From assembly GCA_016207165.1 (NCBI GenBank), contig JACQQD010000003.1, positions 47,343 to 111,342 on the forward strand: a stretch of 64,000 nucleotides of DNA, read 5' to 3'. Shown here piece after piece: positions 25,768 to 34,152 of the stretch; position 1 is the first letter of the stretch; the number at the start of each line of letters is the position of its first letter. The position numbers and the translations under genes were made by a program. The notes beneath the pieces are model-generated. The model ran no database searches and was not told the origin of the DNA. It was given only the letters and a program-made list of their open reading frames with translations. Origin of the DNA: Microcaldota archaeon (GTDB taxonomy: Archaea > Micrarchaeota > Micrarchaeia > Norongarragalinales > Norongarragalinaceae).

Positions 25768-25987
25768 CCTCGCTTCCTCAGGACGGTTACGACCCACACG
25801 CCCAGTTCGTCCTGTGGCGGCAGACGGCGAAAAGCACCGCGTTCTTGATTCGGCACGCGATTTTGAACTTGTTTTTTCCCTCGGGAATTCGGGTGCCGCA
25901 AGACAAGGCCTATTCGACCTGCTCTTGATTGAGGCCCATGTAAAAGAGCTTGTCGCTGGCGTGCCGCGTCCAAATGAAATGTTCCAC
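25764..25987 (-). pseudogene. Decayed DUF4258/RelE-like toxin gene
   Basis: From GTG 25987 the frame reads VEHFIWTRHASDKLFYMGLNQ then EQVE, stops at TAG 25912-25910, and continues in the same frame as ALSCGTRIPEGKNKFKIACR and IKNAVLFAVCR. The ending QDELGVWVVTVLRKRG lies in a different frame and closes at a TGA that overlaps the antitoxin ATG by 4 nt. Joined, this follows the DUF4258 pattern: an RHAxDK helix, a turn with G-x-x-I, then two or three strands ending in VVTV. DUF4258 genes are often paired with YgiT-type antitoxins. An in-frame stop plus a frameshift means the toxin is inactive. Confidence 0.72.
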
Positions 25988-26005
25988 AAGAATGCACCGC
26001 AACCA

Positions 26006-26026
26006 TGTACGTACAATATACGTACA
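26006..26026. promoter_or_regulatory. Palindromic operator at the toxin-antitoxin promoter
   Basis: TGTACGTA-caata-TACGTACA is a perfect 8-bp inverted repeat with a 5-bp spacer. It lies between the reverse-strand TATA-like box (CTTTTTATTTTT, 26038-26027) and the start of the decayed toxin. This placement would let a bound dimer block transcription, as in autoregulated toxin-antitoxin operons. Confidence 0.65.
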
Positions 26027-26053
26027 AAAATAAAAAGGTGGGGGGAGTCCCAT

Positions 26054-26350
26054 CTATGCCGTAGCCAGGGCCGCCTGCGGGTTGCGGGTCTTCCACGCGG
26101 AAAGCCGTCGCTGCGTATCCAACTCCAACGCCTCGGACGCGTACCGCTGCAGGATGGCGGAGACCGCCAAGGCGTTTTCGGGATTCATGGACACGGAGCC
26201 CTTGTCCGAGTCGGTGATGCGCACCGAAACGCTGGACGGCAGGGCTTTGCCGTCCTTTTCTTTTCCTTCCCAAAAGCTCACGTCCAGTTTCGCGTCCGTG
26301 TACGCGAAACGGAATTGGTGGGCCTTGATGGGCCGGTTTTGTTCACTCAT
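26054..26350 (-). CDS. Hypothetical protein, 98 aa
   Basis: A small soluble protein starting at ATG 26350. It has strands (AHQFRFAYTDAKLDVSFWEG; LPSSVSVRITDSDKG) followed by a helix (NPENALAVSAILQRYASEAL). No family is recognised, but codon use matches neighbours and the upstream TTTTTAAAC box (reverse strand, about 26398) supports expression. It lies between the toxin-antitoxin remnant and rfcL. Confidence 0.55.
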   Translation of the reverse strand: MSEQNRPIKAHQFRFAYTDAKLDVSFWEGKEKDGKALPSSVSVRITDSDKGSVSMNPENALAVSAILQRYASEALELDTQRRLSAWKTRNPQAALATA

Positions 26351-26468
26351 TTTTCTTCACCCAACCTGCGTTCCAACCAATCCCTCCCAGCCCACGTTTA
26401 AAAACCTGGGGAGGGGTCCTGGCCGGTGAAACGCTTTAAACTCCGGCCACCACACCAACGAACACCCA

Positions 26469-27653
26469 ATGGCTCAACTATGGACGGAAAAGCACGCGCC
26501 CAAGAAATTAGACGAAGTCTATGGCAACCGGGAAAGCATCGACTTCATCCGCAAGTGGGCGCTGAACTGGCAACGGGGCCAGCCCCAACAACCCCTGCTT
26601 CTGTTCGGTCCCCCCGGCACCGGCAAAACCGCCACTGCCAAGGCCTTGGCATTGGAAATGGGTTGGAGCCTCTGGGAATCCAATGCCTCCAGCCTACGGG
26701 ACGCCAAATCCGTGCAACGCGTCATACAGCCCGCCATGCAGCAAGGCACGCTTTTTGGGGAAAGGCGGTTGGTCTTGTTGGATGAAATCGACGGCGCGTT
26801 TGACCGCGGCGAAGTGCCGGCCCTTCTTGAAGCCGTGGCCAAAGCCAACCAGCCCCTGGTCTTGACTGCCGACGACGTGTGGAACCCCAAACTCTCCGGT
26901 CTGCGGGCGTCATGCAGCAAAGTCGAGTTCAAAAAAATCGGGAAAATCGACGTGAAAAAGGTGCTCCAAAGCATCGCGGAGGCCGAATCCATCCAAGCCG
27001 ACGTGGCCGCCATTGCCGAGAACGCGCAAGGCGACCTGCGTGCCGCAGTCATCGACCTGCAAAGCGGGTCCCAAAGTCCTCGGCTCAAGAAGAAAAACGT
27101 GTTTGAAGCGGTACGCCGCGTGTTCAAGGCCACCTCCTTTCAAGACGCCATGGACGCCGGAGAGGAAGCCGACGTGGACTTTGACTTGTTTTCGCGGTGG
27201 ATTGAAGAAAATATTCCCGTGGAATACACGGATGCAAAAGACAACGCCAGGGCCTTGGACGCGTTAAGCAAAGCCGACGTGTTCGCGGGCCGAATCAGAA
27301 AACGCCAGTACTGGGCGCTCTACAAGTTCCAGCGGGCATTTACCCTAGCCGCCGTGGCCGCCGCCAAGCAAAAACCCTACCACCAGTTCACGGCGTACAA
27401 GTTCCCCTCCTACATCCGGTACCTCGGCCAGACCCGCAAAAGCCGGGCCGCGCTCAAAAGCGCGACGCAGAAAGCCGGAAGCCTCCTTCACTGCTCCAGC
27501 CGGAAAGTCAAACAAGACGTGGCCTACTACAAAAAAGCCGGCGGATTCTTTGGATGGGACGACGACGAAAAGTCAGCGGTGGGCGCCCAAGACCTTGTAC
27601 CCCACCACGGCCGCGGCAAACGCCAGAAGAACCCAAAGAATGAAACTGGATGA
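26469..27653 (+). CDS. rfcL: Replication factor C large subunit
   Basis: A 394-residue AAA+ clamp-loader subunit. It begins WTEKHAPKKLDEVYGN; Walker A is [15 protein letters not shown]; Walker B appears as LVLLDEIDGAF. There is a NASSLRD-type sensor region and GDLRAAVIDLQ before the collar helices. RfcL opens PCNA with four RfcS subunits. ATG 26469 follows CTTTAAAC (26433-26440) by about 30 nt. No PCNA-binding QxxLxxFF is seen, though KKAGGFFGWDDDE near the C-terminus could substitute. The last 81 nt overlap the convergent gene. Confidence 0.93.
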   Translation: MAQLWTEKHAPKKLDEVYGNRESIDFIRKWALNWQRGQPQQPLLLFGPPGTGKTATAKALALEMGWSLWESNASSLRDAKSVQRVIQPAMQQGTLFGERRLVLLDEIDGAFDRGEVPALLEAVAKANQPLVLTADDVWNPKLSGLRASCSKVEFKKIGKIDVKKVLQSIAEAESIQADVAAIAENAQGDLRAAVIDLQSGSQSPRLKKKNVFEAVRRVFKATSFQDAMDAGEEADVDFDLFSRWIEENIPVEYTDAKDNARALDALSKADVFAGRIRKRQYWALYKFQRAFTLAAVAAAKQKPYHQFTAYKFPSYIRYLGQTRKSRAALKSATQKAGSLLHCSSRKVKQDVAYYKKAGGFFGWDDDEKSAVGAQDLVPHHGRGKRQKNPKNETG

Positions 27654-28295
27654 CAAGACGCGGAACCACTCCACGAAGAACGCTTGTACTTCTTGGCCCA
27701 AAGTGATTTCCCGCTCAAAGGAAACGTCCCACGTGCCCGACGCAGGCCCCACCCAACGGATCAAGCGCTCGTCCGTGAACACGTTGACTCCGGCTTCCGG
27801 CGACACGGCCACGCGCAAGGCGTCCGGCGGCAGGCGCATGACCAACGCCATGTTGTTGCCCAACGTGACTTCACCAGGCTGGCCCAACGCGATTTTTTCC
27901 ATGTCCACGCCGTACACCGTCTTTCGGCTGGACACCGGAGTCAACAGCGTCAGGTTGGCCACGTCGTACTCCAACGTCACGGACGCCGCCGTAAAACCGG
28001 TCGGAAACTCGCGGGCGGCCACGATGCGCAAATTAAACGACGAACCCGTAGTGTGGTAACGGATGTTGCGCGAAAACTTCTGCCAATCCGCCAACGTCGT
28101 TTTGCCTTCTTTCAACACGAACTCGAACGCCTGAATTTCGCTGTCGCTATCCAAGTTCAAAAGCGATTTCTCAATCACGTGCGCGCTGCCGTCCTCCTTG
28201 AACTGGACGTCCATGGTAAAGCCGCGGTCCGTGTACGCGGAAATGGTGGAGGCGAGAACCAAAACCGCCAACACGAAAACAAGGCAACGACCCAT
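27573..28295 (-). CDS. Hypothetical secreted, membrane-anchored protein
   Basis: A 240-residue protein with a signal peptide (RCLVFVLAVLVLASTISAYT, residues ~3-22) and a strand-rich outer domain (TMDVQFKEDGSAHVIEKSLL; VSSRKTVYGVDMEKIAL). A C-terminal membrane helix follows (SFILWVLLAFAAAVVGYKV) with a short cytoplasmic tail. The layout resembles archaeal type I surface proteins with an antigen- or chaperone-like domain. ATG 28295 is about 30 nt from CTTTTATTTT (reverse strand, 28329-28320), suggesting a leaderless start separate from the pilin-like operon just upstream. Confidence 0.65.
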   Translation of the reverse strand: MGRCLVFVLAVLVLASTISAYTDRGFTMDVQFKEDGSAHVIEKSLLNLDSDSEIQAFEFVLKEGKTTLADWQKFSRNIRYHTTGSSFNLRIVAAREFPTGFTAASVTLEYDVANLTLLTPVSSRKTVYGVDMEKIALGQPGEVTLGNNMALVMRLPPDALRVAVSPEAGVNVFTDERLIRWVGPASGTWDVSFEREITLGQEVQAFFVEWFRVLSSSFILWVLLAFAAAVVGYKVLGAHR

Positions 28296-28337
28296 AGACA
28301 ACCAATAAGCTGGACGGGAAAATAAAAGGGTTGGCGC

Positions 28338-28664
28338 CTAGGACGCCGGACACGACGCCACGGCAAACACCGTTCCTAAGCCGTCTTCTTGCCAGACGGT
28401 CTTTGGGTACGCCACCCGCGTGGGGAAAAGACAGTCCTGCCACGCTTTTTTGGAAAAAGCCACGCAACACCCCGTTTTCGTTGACCAAAACGATTCCAAC
28501 CGCCCTTTTTCCACCGGGTCCGTCCACGCCGATTCGGGAGAGTGCCAAACCTCCTCCGCCGCCCACGCCGCCCGAATGCAATACAAAGGCACCGGCTGGA
28601 CGTGAACCAATCCCGTCCACTGCACCCAGAAGAAAAGCGTTAAAGCGGCTTCCAACGCCAACAC
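28338..28664 (-). CDS. Pilin-like operon protein 6 (108 aa)
   Basis: Last gene of a leftward six-gene run of small membrane proteins. It starts GTG 28664 and opens LALEAALTLFFWVQWTGLV, a short polar tip with Glu then a hydrophobic helix as in type IV pilins. The outer domain has four to five cysteines (YCIRAA, GCCVAF, DCLFP, ASCPA). No known function. The start lies 3 nt after the previous stop. Confidence 0.6.
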   Translation of the reverse strand: MLALEAALTLFFWVQWTGLVHVQPVPLYCIRAAWAAEEVWHSPESAWTDPVEKGRLESFWSTKTGCCVAFSKKAWQDCLFPTRVAYPKTVWQEDGLGTVFAVASCPAS

Positions 28665-28667
28665 AGC

Positions 28668-28829
28668 CTAACCCCCCAAAACCGGGTGGGCCAACTCAAG
28701 CCACCTTGCTTGCAACGCCACCGCATCCACGTGCCAAACCACGTAACCGTGGAAAACAGTGACCCAGGAAAACGTGGCCGCCACCAAAAACAGAAACAGC
28801 GCCGCGGCCAACAGCACGTCAGCCTCCAC
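28668..28829 (-). CDS. Pilin-like operon protein 5 (53 aa)
   Basis: A 53-residue ORF starting at GTG 28829 inside the end of the preceding gene (11-nt overlap). It consists of a short acidic tip (VEAD), one membrane helix (LLAAALFLFLVAATFSWVTV) and a short outer tail (DAVALQARWLELAHP). The overlap, and the way it exactly fills the gap between neighbours, argue for a real coupled gene. It is too short for a family call. Confidence 0.5.
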   Translation of the reverse strand: MEADVLLAAALFLFLVAATFSWVTVFHGYVVWHVDAVALQARWLELAHPVLGG

Positions 28830-29070
28830 GGCCGACCACCAAACCGTCGGACCACCGCACCTCCAGTCCGCAGGACGCGTTCATGCGTTCAGGCGAGAAA
28901 AAAAGCAGCGTGGTCCCCGAATTGGAAACGTCTTTGGCAAACAAGCAAAACCACGCCGCCCGACTTTCTTGGAGGTGGCCCTGAAAAGCGGCATCCAAGG
29001 AAGCCAGCCACGCACGTTGACCTATAAGCAGTGCGGCCACCAACACCAAGAAAGCGGCGAATGCCGCCAT
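28819..29070 (-). CDS. Pilin-like operon protein 4 (83-89 aa)
   Basis: A small protein with one N-terminal hydrophobic helix (AAFAAFLVLVAALLIGQRAW) and a soluble domain with two cysteines (AAWFCLFAKD; NASCGLEVRW). ATG 29070 is listed; TTG 29088 overlaps the previous stop (TTGA) and would fit the coupling seen elsewhere in the run. Position and architecture suggest a minor pilin-like component. Confidence 0.55.
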   Translation of the reverse strand: MAAFAAFLVLVAALLIGQRAWLASLDAAFQGHLQESRAAWFCLFAKDVSNSGTTLLFFSPERMNASCGLEVRWSDGLVVGRGG

Positions 29071-29084
29071 GAAGGAAAGCGCGT

Positions 29085-29624
29085 TCAAACCGCCTCAACA
29101 CCCACCACGTCGCCAAAAGAGAATACCGCACCAAAAAACGGCGTTCCAAACACCGGAAACGGAAAATTCGGGCCCCACGACACGTTCAAGGAGTCGTCCA
29201 GGGACTCTAAAAAAAGAAGGCCTTCGGCCACCCCCACGTCCAGGCACCGCGGACACGGACGAATCGCTTGATCCGACCGCATCAAGTCCAGCCACGCCGA
29301 GACCTCGACATCGGAGACCAACCCGAACACCACGTCCAAGTCCACGCCCCGCTGAAGGTACGCCGCCTCCAAAAAACGTTCCCCGGCCACGGCGCGACGG
29401 CCGGCATCCAACGCCACCTCTTCCAAGGAACCGCCCCGCGCCCCAGACAGGGCATCATGAAGAAAATTCCTCACGTCGTGGCCCACCACGCGACGTTGGC
29501 TTAACTGCATCATGGCCAGGGAATAATCGTCAAGTTCCGAGGAAAAAGAAACCAGGCTAGCCGACCAACCCGTGGCCGCCGCGATGACGCCAAACACCCA
29601 AAAAAGCGCGAACCCCCTCCTCAC
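29085..29624 (-). CDS. Pilin-like operon protein 3 (179 aa)
   Basis: Starts at GTG 29624, overlapping the previous stop by 4 nt (GTGA). An arginine-rich tip (VRRGFALF) precedes a membrane helix (FWVFGVIAAATGWSASLV). A soluble domain of about 150 residues follows, with a CPRC pair and a Phe/Pro-rich end. No enzymatic motif is recognised. It is the largest of the run and could be the main outer-surface subunit. Confidence 0.6.
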   Translation of the reverse strand: MRRGFALFWVFGVIAAATGWSASLVSFSSELDDYSLAMMQLSQRRVVGHDVRNFLHDALSGARGGSLEEVALDAGRRAVAGERFLEAAYLQRGVDLDVVFGLVSDVEVSAWLDLMRSDQAIRPCPRCLDVGVAEGLLFLESLDDSLNVSWGPNFPFPVFGTPFFGAVFSFGDVVGVEAV

Positions 29625-30007
29625 GAAAAAACCACGTCCACACCCCGGTTTTTCCGAACCGCCACCGTATGCGTGCCCTCCACCAAAGCCGCGCGCCCGC
29701 CGCCCTCGAAAACAGCTCCGACGCTCAAAGCGCCAAACGGCGACGTCCACGCCAACGAATCGCCGGACCAAACAACCGACACGTTGTGTTCGAGCGCAAA
29801 ACGCTCTTCATGCCAGAAGCCCGGCGGCATGACGTCGGCAGCGCGAACGGCAAAGCGCACGCGCTCAAAAGCGGCCTCGTCGGAAAAAAGTCCCGCCTGA
29901 TCCAGCGCCGCTTTCCTCACCGGTTCGGTGCCCACCCAGAACACGCCAACGACGCCCAAGATTCCAGCCAAGACCAAAAGCGCTTCCAAGGAGACTTGGC
30001 CCCGCAT
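29621..30007 (-). CDS. Pilin-like protein with class III signal peptide (128 aa)
   Basis: The N-terminus MRGQVSLEALLVLAGILGVVG contains QVSLE (residues 4-8), matching the QxSxE class III signal of archaeal pilins cut by an EppA-like prepilin peptidase, followed by the hydrophobic assembly helix. The remaining ~100 residues form a strand-rich head (HNVSVVWSGDSLAWTSPFG). It would be exported and assembled into, or associated with, a surface filament. ATG 30007 starts 1 nt after the previous stop. Confidence 0.75.
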   Translation of the reverse strand: MRGQVSLEALLVLAGILGVVGVFWVGTEPVRKAALDQAGLFSDEAAFERVRFAVRAADVMPPGFWHEERFALEHNVSVVWSGDSLAWTSPFGALSVGAVFEGGGRAALVEGTHTVAVRKNRGVDVVFS

Positions 30008-30008
30008 G

Positions 30009-30200
30009 TCAATTCATCTTCTTGATTTGCTTGAACACGTTTTCGGCTTGCTTGGACAGGACGTCCTTTCCCTCCACAGCCGTGGCTTGAAGCTGGGTGA
30101 CCAACAGCAAAGCCACCGCCACCAAAGCCGCGGTGAGAATCAGCATCTCCGCCGAGACTTGGGCAGTCTCGTCCTTCAGGAAGTCCCTCAACGCGTTCAT
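30009..30200 (-). CDS. Small class III signal-peptide pilin-like protein (63 aa)
   Basis: A 63-residue protein with an acidic leader MNALRDFLKDETAQVSAEML, the QVSAE motif at residues 14-18, a hydrophobic helix (LILTAALVAVALLLVTQLQ) and a short Lys/Asn-rich tail. This is the size and layout of small archaeal major-pilin-type subunits. It is the first gene of the leftward operon, with a promoter carrying the GTTGATTTTTT element upstream. Confidence 0.8.
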   Translation of the reverse strand: MNALRDFLKDETAQVSAEMLILTAALVAVALLLVTQLQATAVEGKDVLSKQAENVFKQIKKMN

Positions 30201-30240
30201 GTAGAAAAAGCCGGGAAGCGCCGTGAAAAGCCTTGAGTAG

Positions 30241-30270
30241 AAAAAAAATCAACCCAACCGATTTATGCAA
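30241..30270 (-). promoter_or_regulatory. Pilin operon promoter with GTTGATTTTTT element
   Basis: On the reverse strand: GCATAAAT, then CGGTTGG, then GTTGATTTTTTTT. The TATA box is followed after 7 nt by the same GTTGATTTTTT element seen near 54800, 55520 and 57397. Predicted transcription begins near 30238, leaving a leader of about 38 nt. The rest of the 194-nt gap (30271-30394) shows nothing else I can identify. Confidence 0.6.
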
Positions 30271-30394
30271 CGCGCTGAATCGAAGCCACCATCGTCCAAA
30301 ACAACCATAAAAAAAAGTAAGTACTTTAGACAGGTATCTAACGGAAACCCGGCGTATTGGAACGGTGTTTCGAATCCGGCAAGAAACCGGGCAC

Positions 30395-30970
30395 TCAAAC
30401 CGTCAAGGCGAACAACAAAAAGAAGAATGCCAAAAACGTGGACAGCCAAACGCCCTTGTTCCACGCCCACACCTTGGCCCCGTCCAAGACGCCAAACGGC
30501 ACCATGTTAAACGCGCCCAAAAACGCGTTGACGACGGCTCCAAGCAACGCGAATTGCTGCAAGCTCGGCACACTGGCGGCCAACACCAAGAACAGGATCG
30601 CCAACCCCAAATTCATCAAGGGGCCTGCAATGGAAATCTTGCCGACCTGGGCCTTGGAAAGCCTTCCGTGAAAGTAAACGGCACCCGGAGCGGCAAACAC
30701 GAACTGGCCCTGCGTGGCAAAGGCCATCCCAAGCGCCAGAACCAGTCCCAAAGTCCACGCCCGGAAATACGCGGTGGCGCCAAACGAAATGGCCACGTAC
30801 TTGTGCGCCAACTCATGCAAGATAAACCCCAGCCCCACCGTCAAAAGCACGGTGTAAAAATAGTCCACGGAGAATACGTCGTCGCGGAACAACGAGAACG
30901 CCAAGGAAATGGTGATGACGGACACCAGAATGTGCAGCCATTCCTCGGCATCAATGCGAAAACGGGCCAT
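30395..30970 (-). CDS. Site-2-protease-type membrane metallopeptidase (M50)
   Basis: A 191-residue multi-pass protein with the zinc motif HELAH at residues 52-56 inside a membrane helix (GFILHELAHKYVAISFGA). The second ligand motif is FNMVPFGVLDGAKVW (N155, P158, D163). These are the signatures of S2P/SpoIVFB-like intramembrane proteases. There are about five to six hydrophobic segments and no PDZ or CBS domain, so it is a minimal form. It may cleave membrane-bound regulators; the target is unknown. Confidence 0.88.
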   Translation of the reverse strand: MARFRIDAEEWLHILVSVITISLAFSLFRDDVFSVDYFYTVLLTVGLGFILHELAHKYVAISFGATAYFRAWTLGLVLALGMAFATQGQFVFAAPGAVYFHGRLSKAQVGKISIAGPLMNLGLAILFLVLAASVPSLQQFALLGAVVNAFLGAFNMVPFGVLDGAKVWAWNKGVWLSTFLAFFFLLFALTV

Positions 30971-31024
30971 GGGAAATTACTTGGAAACGCAATGGTTTTT
31001 GTGGGTTTTGGAAAAGAAAAACAT

Positions 31025-31441
31025 TCACGCCAGCCGCTCGGTTTCCGTGATCTTGACCGTCGCCGGACTAAACGTTCCCCCGTACGACGTGATTTGGCCT
31101 TCCGCGTGAACCCCGTTGCCGTACACGATCTTGATTCTTTCCCCAACCCGCCCGTCTTCAAGCGCCGTGACGAACAAGACGTCCAACAGCGCCGCGCGCA
31201 CGCCGCCTTCCCGCCGAAACAAGGCCACCATGGAATCGCCTTTCTTGATGCCGCGCACGTGCGGGTACGCAAAAGCCCACACGATGGACAAGCCGATGCC
31301 CAAGGCCAAAAGACGCCACACGTCGGACAAGAATTGAGCGCCGGTAACTCCTCGTTGAACCAAAAAGCCGCTCAAACCAAACAAAATCAGGGCTACGCTT
31401 ACCGAAACGGTCAACGCCTTTCCCAACGCACTGAGGTTCAT
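31025..31441 (-). CDS. Hypothetical membrane protein with beta-barrel tail (138 aa)
   Basis: Two N-terminal membrane helices (about residues 11-29 and 43-60) are followed by a strand-rich soluble domain (GIKKGDSMVALFRRE; ERIKIVYGNGVHAEGQI; SPATVKITETERL). That layout is like small NfeD- or OB-like C-terminal domains on membrane anchors, but I cannot assign it firmly. It starts 9 nt after cdc48 ends and is probably co-transcribed with it. Confidence 0.6.
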   Translation of the reverse strand: MNLSALGKALTVSVSVALILFGLSGFLVQRGVTGAQFLSDVWRLLALGIGLSIVWAFAYPHVRGIKKGDSMVALFRREGGVRAALLDVLFVTALEDGRVGERIKIVYGNGVHAEGQITSYGGTFSPATVKITETERLA

Positions 31442-31450
31442 GAAAAAGTT

Positions 31451-33577
31451 TCACGCGTACTGCAAGTCTTTTTCGCGTTGCCGCTTCTTCATGAGGATGG
31501 GTGACAGCGTGGACAACGCTTTCTCAAAGTGCTTGGGTTCCACGACTTTCGCGTTGACATTCTCCCGAAGCGCGACCATGGCGGCTTCCCGGCACAACCC
31601 CTCGACGTCGGCTCCGGAAAAGCCGTCCGTAACCTTGGCCAGGTGCCGAACGTCCACTTTGTTCAGCGGCATGGCCTCGGTGTGCACCTTAAAAATGGCC
31701 AGCCGCGTCTCCTCGTCGGGCAACCCGATTTCAATGATCTTGTCAAAGCGGCCCGGCCGAAGCAAAGCGGGGTCAATGATGTCAATGCGGTTGGTGGCGG
31801 CAATCACGACGATTTCCTTGATGTTCTTCAGCCCATCCATTTCCGTCAACAGCGTGTCCACCACGCGGGCGCTCACGTGGGAACCCCCCTCGTCGCCGCC
31901 GCGCACCGGAGCCACGGCGTCCAACTCGTCGATGAAAACGATGGTGGGCGCCGCCAACCGGGCTTTCCGAAATATTTCCCTCAGCCCGCGCTCGCTTTCA
32001 CCGATCCATTTCGAAAGAATCTCCGGGCCCTTGATGGAAATGAAGTTGGCTTCCGCCTCCGTGGCCACGGCCTTGGCCAACATGGTCTTGCCCGTGCCCG
32101 GCGGACCGTAAAGCAGAATGCCTTTCACGGGCCGAATTCCCAACCGCTTGAAGGCCTCCGGCTTTTTGAGCGGCATTTCGACAGCTTCCCGAATCTCGCG
32201 TTTGGCCTCGTCCAATCCGCCGACGTCGCTCCAGCGCACGTTGGGCGCCTCCACGAAAACCTCTCTTAACGCCGAGGGGTGAATCTCGCGAAGCGCATTC
32301 TTCACGTCGTCGCGCGTGACTTTGAGTTCCTCCAAAATGTGGGCGGGAATCTCCTCGTCCTCCAAATTGATCTTCGGTAAAATTCTCCTCAACGCCTTCA
32401 TCGCGGCTTCCTTGACCAACGAATGCATGTCCGCCCCCACAAAGCCATGCGTTTGCGCCGCAATCTCGTCCAACGACACATCCTTGGAAAGCGGCATGCC
32501 GCGCGTGTGAATCTGGAGGATTTCCTTCCGGCTCTTCTTGTCCGGCACGCCAATCTCGATTTCCCGGTCAAACCGCCCCGGCCGCCGCAACGCCGGATCG
32601 ATGGCGTTCTCACGGTTGGTGGCGCCAATGACTACAACTTGCCCACGGCCCTTGAGCCCATCCATGAGCGTGAGAAGCTGGGAAACGATTCTTTTTTCGA
32701 CTTCGCCCACCACTTCCTCCCGCTTGGGGGCCACCGAATCCAGTTCGTCGATGAAAATGATGGACGGCGCGTTCTCCTCGGCTTCATTGAAAATCTGCCT
32801 TAGTCTTTCTTCGGCCTCGCCCACGAATTTGCTGACAATCTCGGGGCCGTTAATCGTAATGAAGTGCGCGTCGGACTCGTTGGCCACCGCCCTGGCCAGA
32901 AGCGTCTTGCCGGTGCCTGGAGGCCCGTACAACAAAACGCCTTTCGGCGGCTCAATGCCCAACCGTTCAAACAATTCCGGGTGGCGCATGGGAAGTTCCA
33001 CCATTTCCCGGATTTTTTGGACTTCCTCCTTGAGGCCGCCGATGTCTTCATACGAAATCGTGGCAATCTTGCCCATTTCCTTGACGGGTTCTTCCTTGAG
33101 AATGAGCTCGGTTTCCGGCGCGACCAACAACAACCCAGCCGGCAACGTTTGGGCGACGACGAACGGAAAAGACGTGCCAAACACGTTGACGCTCAAAATG
33201 TCTCCCTTGCTCAAAGGCTTTCCAATGAGGTTCTTCTTCACGTAAGAGTCAAAACCCGGCGCGTACCGGCTGTTCTGGTTGGGAGCCAACACGATTTTTT
33301 TCGCCGTACGAATCTGGGCTTTCTTGACTTTCACGCGGTCGCCCAAAGCGACGGACGTGTTTTGCCGCAAAATGCCGTCCATGCGCACGATGTTGAGTCC
33401 CTCGTCCTGAGGATGAGCCGGCAGAACCAGGGCGGCGGTGGCTTTCTTGCCCTTGATTTCCACGACGTCGCCCGTCGTCAGACCCAACAATCTTCGAGCG
33501 TTGGAATCCAGCCTTACGACGCGTTTTCCGTAGTCAATCTGCATGGCTTCCGCGACTTTCAACTCCAATTCGTTCAT
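31451..33577 (-). CDS. cdc48: Cdc48/VCP-type AAA ATPase
   Basis: A 708-residue protein with the VCP layout. An N-domain (residues ~1-165, with double-psi barrel features around [16 protein letters not shown]) is followed by two AAA modules. Walker A motifs GPPGTGKT are at 218-225 and 491-498. Each module has a DELD-type Walker B ([20 protein letters not shown]) and RRPGRFD arginine-finger regions. It unfolds proteins, typically handing them to the proteasome. ATG 33577 is chosen because GGAGG lies 13 nt upstream; the longer ORF start lies upstream of the likely transcript. Confidence 0.96.
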   Translation of the reverse strand: MNELELKVAEAMQIDYGKRVVRLDSNARRLLGLTTGDVVEIKGKKATAALVLPAHPQDEGLNIVRMDGILRQNTSVALGDRVKVKKAQIRTAKKIVLAPNQNSRYAPGFDSYVKKNLIGKPLSKGDILSVNVFGTSFPFVVAQTLPAGLLLVAPETELILKEEPVKEMGKIATISYEDIGGLKEEVQKIREMVELPMRHPELFERLGIEPPKGVLLYGPPGTGKTLLARAVANESDAHFITINGPEIVSKFVGEAEERLRQIFNEAEENAPSIIFIDELDSVAPKREEVVGEVEKRIVSQLLTLMDGLKGRGQVVVIGATNRENAIDPALRRPGRFDREIEIGVPDKKSRKEILQIHTRGMPLSKDVSLDEIAAQTHGFVGADMHSLVKEAAMKALRRILPKINLEDEEIPAHILEELKVTRDDVKNALREIHPSALREVFVEAPNVRWSDVGGLDEAKREIREAVEMPLKKPEAFKRLGIRPVKGILLYGPPGTGKTMLAKAVATEAEANFISIKGPEILSKWIGESERGLREIFRKARLAAPTIVFIDELDAVAPVRGGDEGGSHVSARVVDTLLTEMDGLKNIKEIVVIAATNRIDIIDPALLRPGRFDKIIEIGLPDEETRLAIFKVHTEAMPLNKVDVRHLAKVTDGFSGADVEGLCREAAMVALRENVNAKVVEPKHFEKALSTLSPILMKKRQREKDLQYA

Positions 33578-33657
33578 GATGGTAATAGCCTCCGAAGAAG
33601 TATCTGGCGTCCAATACGTAATAGTCCCAGAACGCTTTTTTAAAGCAACGGTTGCAA

Positions 33658-34152
33658 TCACGTTTTCGGAACGAAAACGCCGGCTTTCCTGTCTTTTTGG
33701 ACGTTTCCCGCCTTGAAGTAGCGGCCATTCATGGCCAAATAGACTCCGGGCGGCAACGTCTGCACGAACGCCAAGGCGGAACCCAAATTGAAGAGCCCGT
33801 CCGAAGAGCCGAACGTAAAAGGAATCATGGCGCCGGTGAGCACCACCGTCTTTCTACTGACTTTCTTGGCCACGGCTTCCGCGGTTTCCGGCATGGTGTC
33901 CGTGCCGTGCGTCACGACAATCCGCTTTTCCTTGGCTGCCTCGCACGCATCGGCCACAGCCTTTCGGTCTTCATCCTTGAAATCCAGGCTATCCTTGAGA
34001 AGCAGGGTTTCAACCTCCACGTCCAAGTGGCAGCGGCCTTCCTTGAGCACCTGCGGCACGTGCGTCTTGGAAAACGAGAGTTTGGCGTGGATTTCATCGT
34101 AAAACTTGTCAAACGTGCCGCCCGTGACGAGAATCTTGATTTTCTCCGTCAT
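33658..34152 (-). CDS. Stand-alone asparaginase N-terminal-like domain protein
   Basis: A 164-residue protein matching only the N-terminal half of L-asparaginase I/GatD. It carries the nucleophile loop [11 protein letters not shown], the second motif [13 protein letters not shown] (Thr-Asp pair) and [17 protein letters not shown]. Full asparaginases are about 330 aa with a second domain completing the site. Short versions ending after this domain exist as a family, so this need not be a truncation. Activity is uncertain. ATG 34152 overlaps the rfcS stop by 4 nt. Confidence 0.85.
   Translation of the reverse strand: MTEKIKILVTGGTFDKFYDEIHAKLSFSKTHVPQVLKEGRCHLDVEVETLLLKDSLDFKDEDRKAVADACEAAKEKRIVVTHGTDTMPETAEAVAKKVSRKTVVLTGAMIPFTFGSSDGLFNLGSALAFVQTLPPGVYLAMNGRYFKAGNVQKDRKAGVFVPKT

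Noticed and set aside
26400-26470. CRISPR repeats or insertion-sequence ends in intergenic gaps
   Set aside because: No regularly spaced repeats, transposase-like ORFs or terminal inverted repeats were found in this or other gaps.
30340-30394. A tRNA-like T-arm (GTTTCGAATCC) after the S2P gene
   Set aside because: No acceptor, D or anticodon arm can be paired around it. I found no convincing tRNA or rRNA gene anywhere in the window.
33658-34152. Truncated asparaginase pseudogene
   Set aside because: Short asparaginase-domain proteins of about this length exist as a family, and both active-site motifs are intact.
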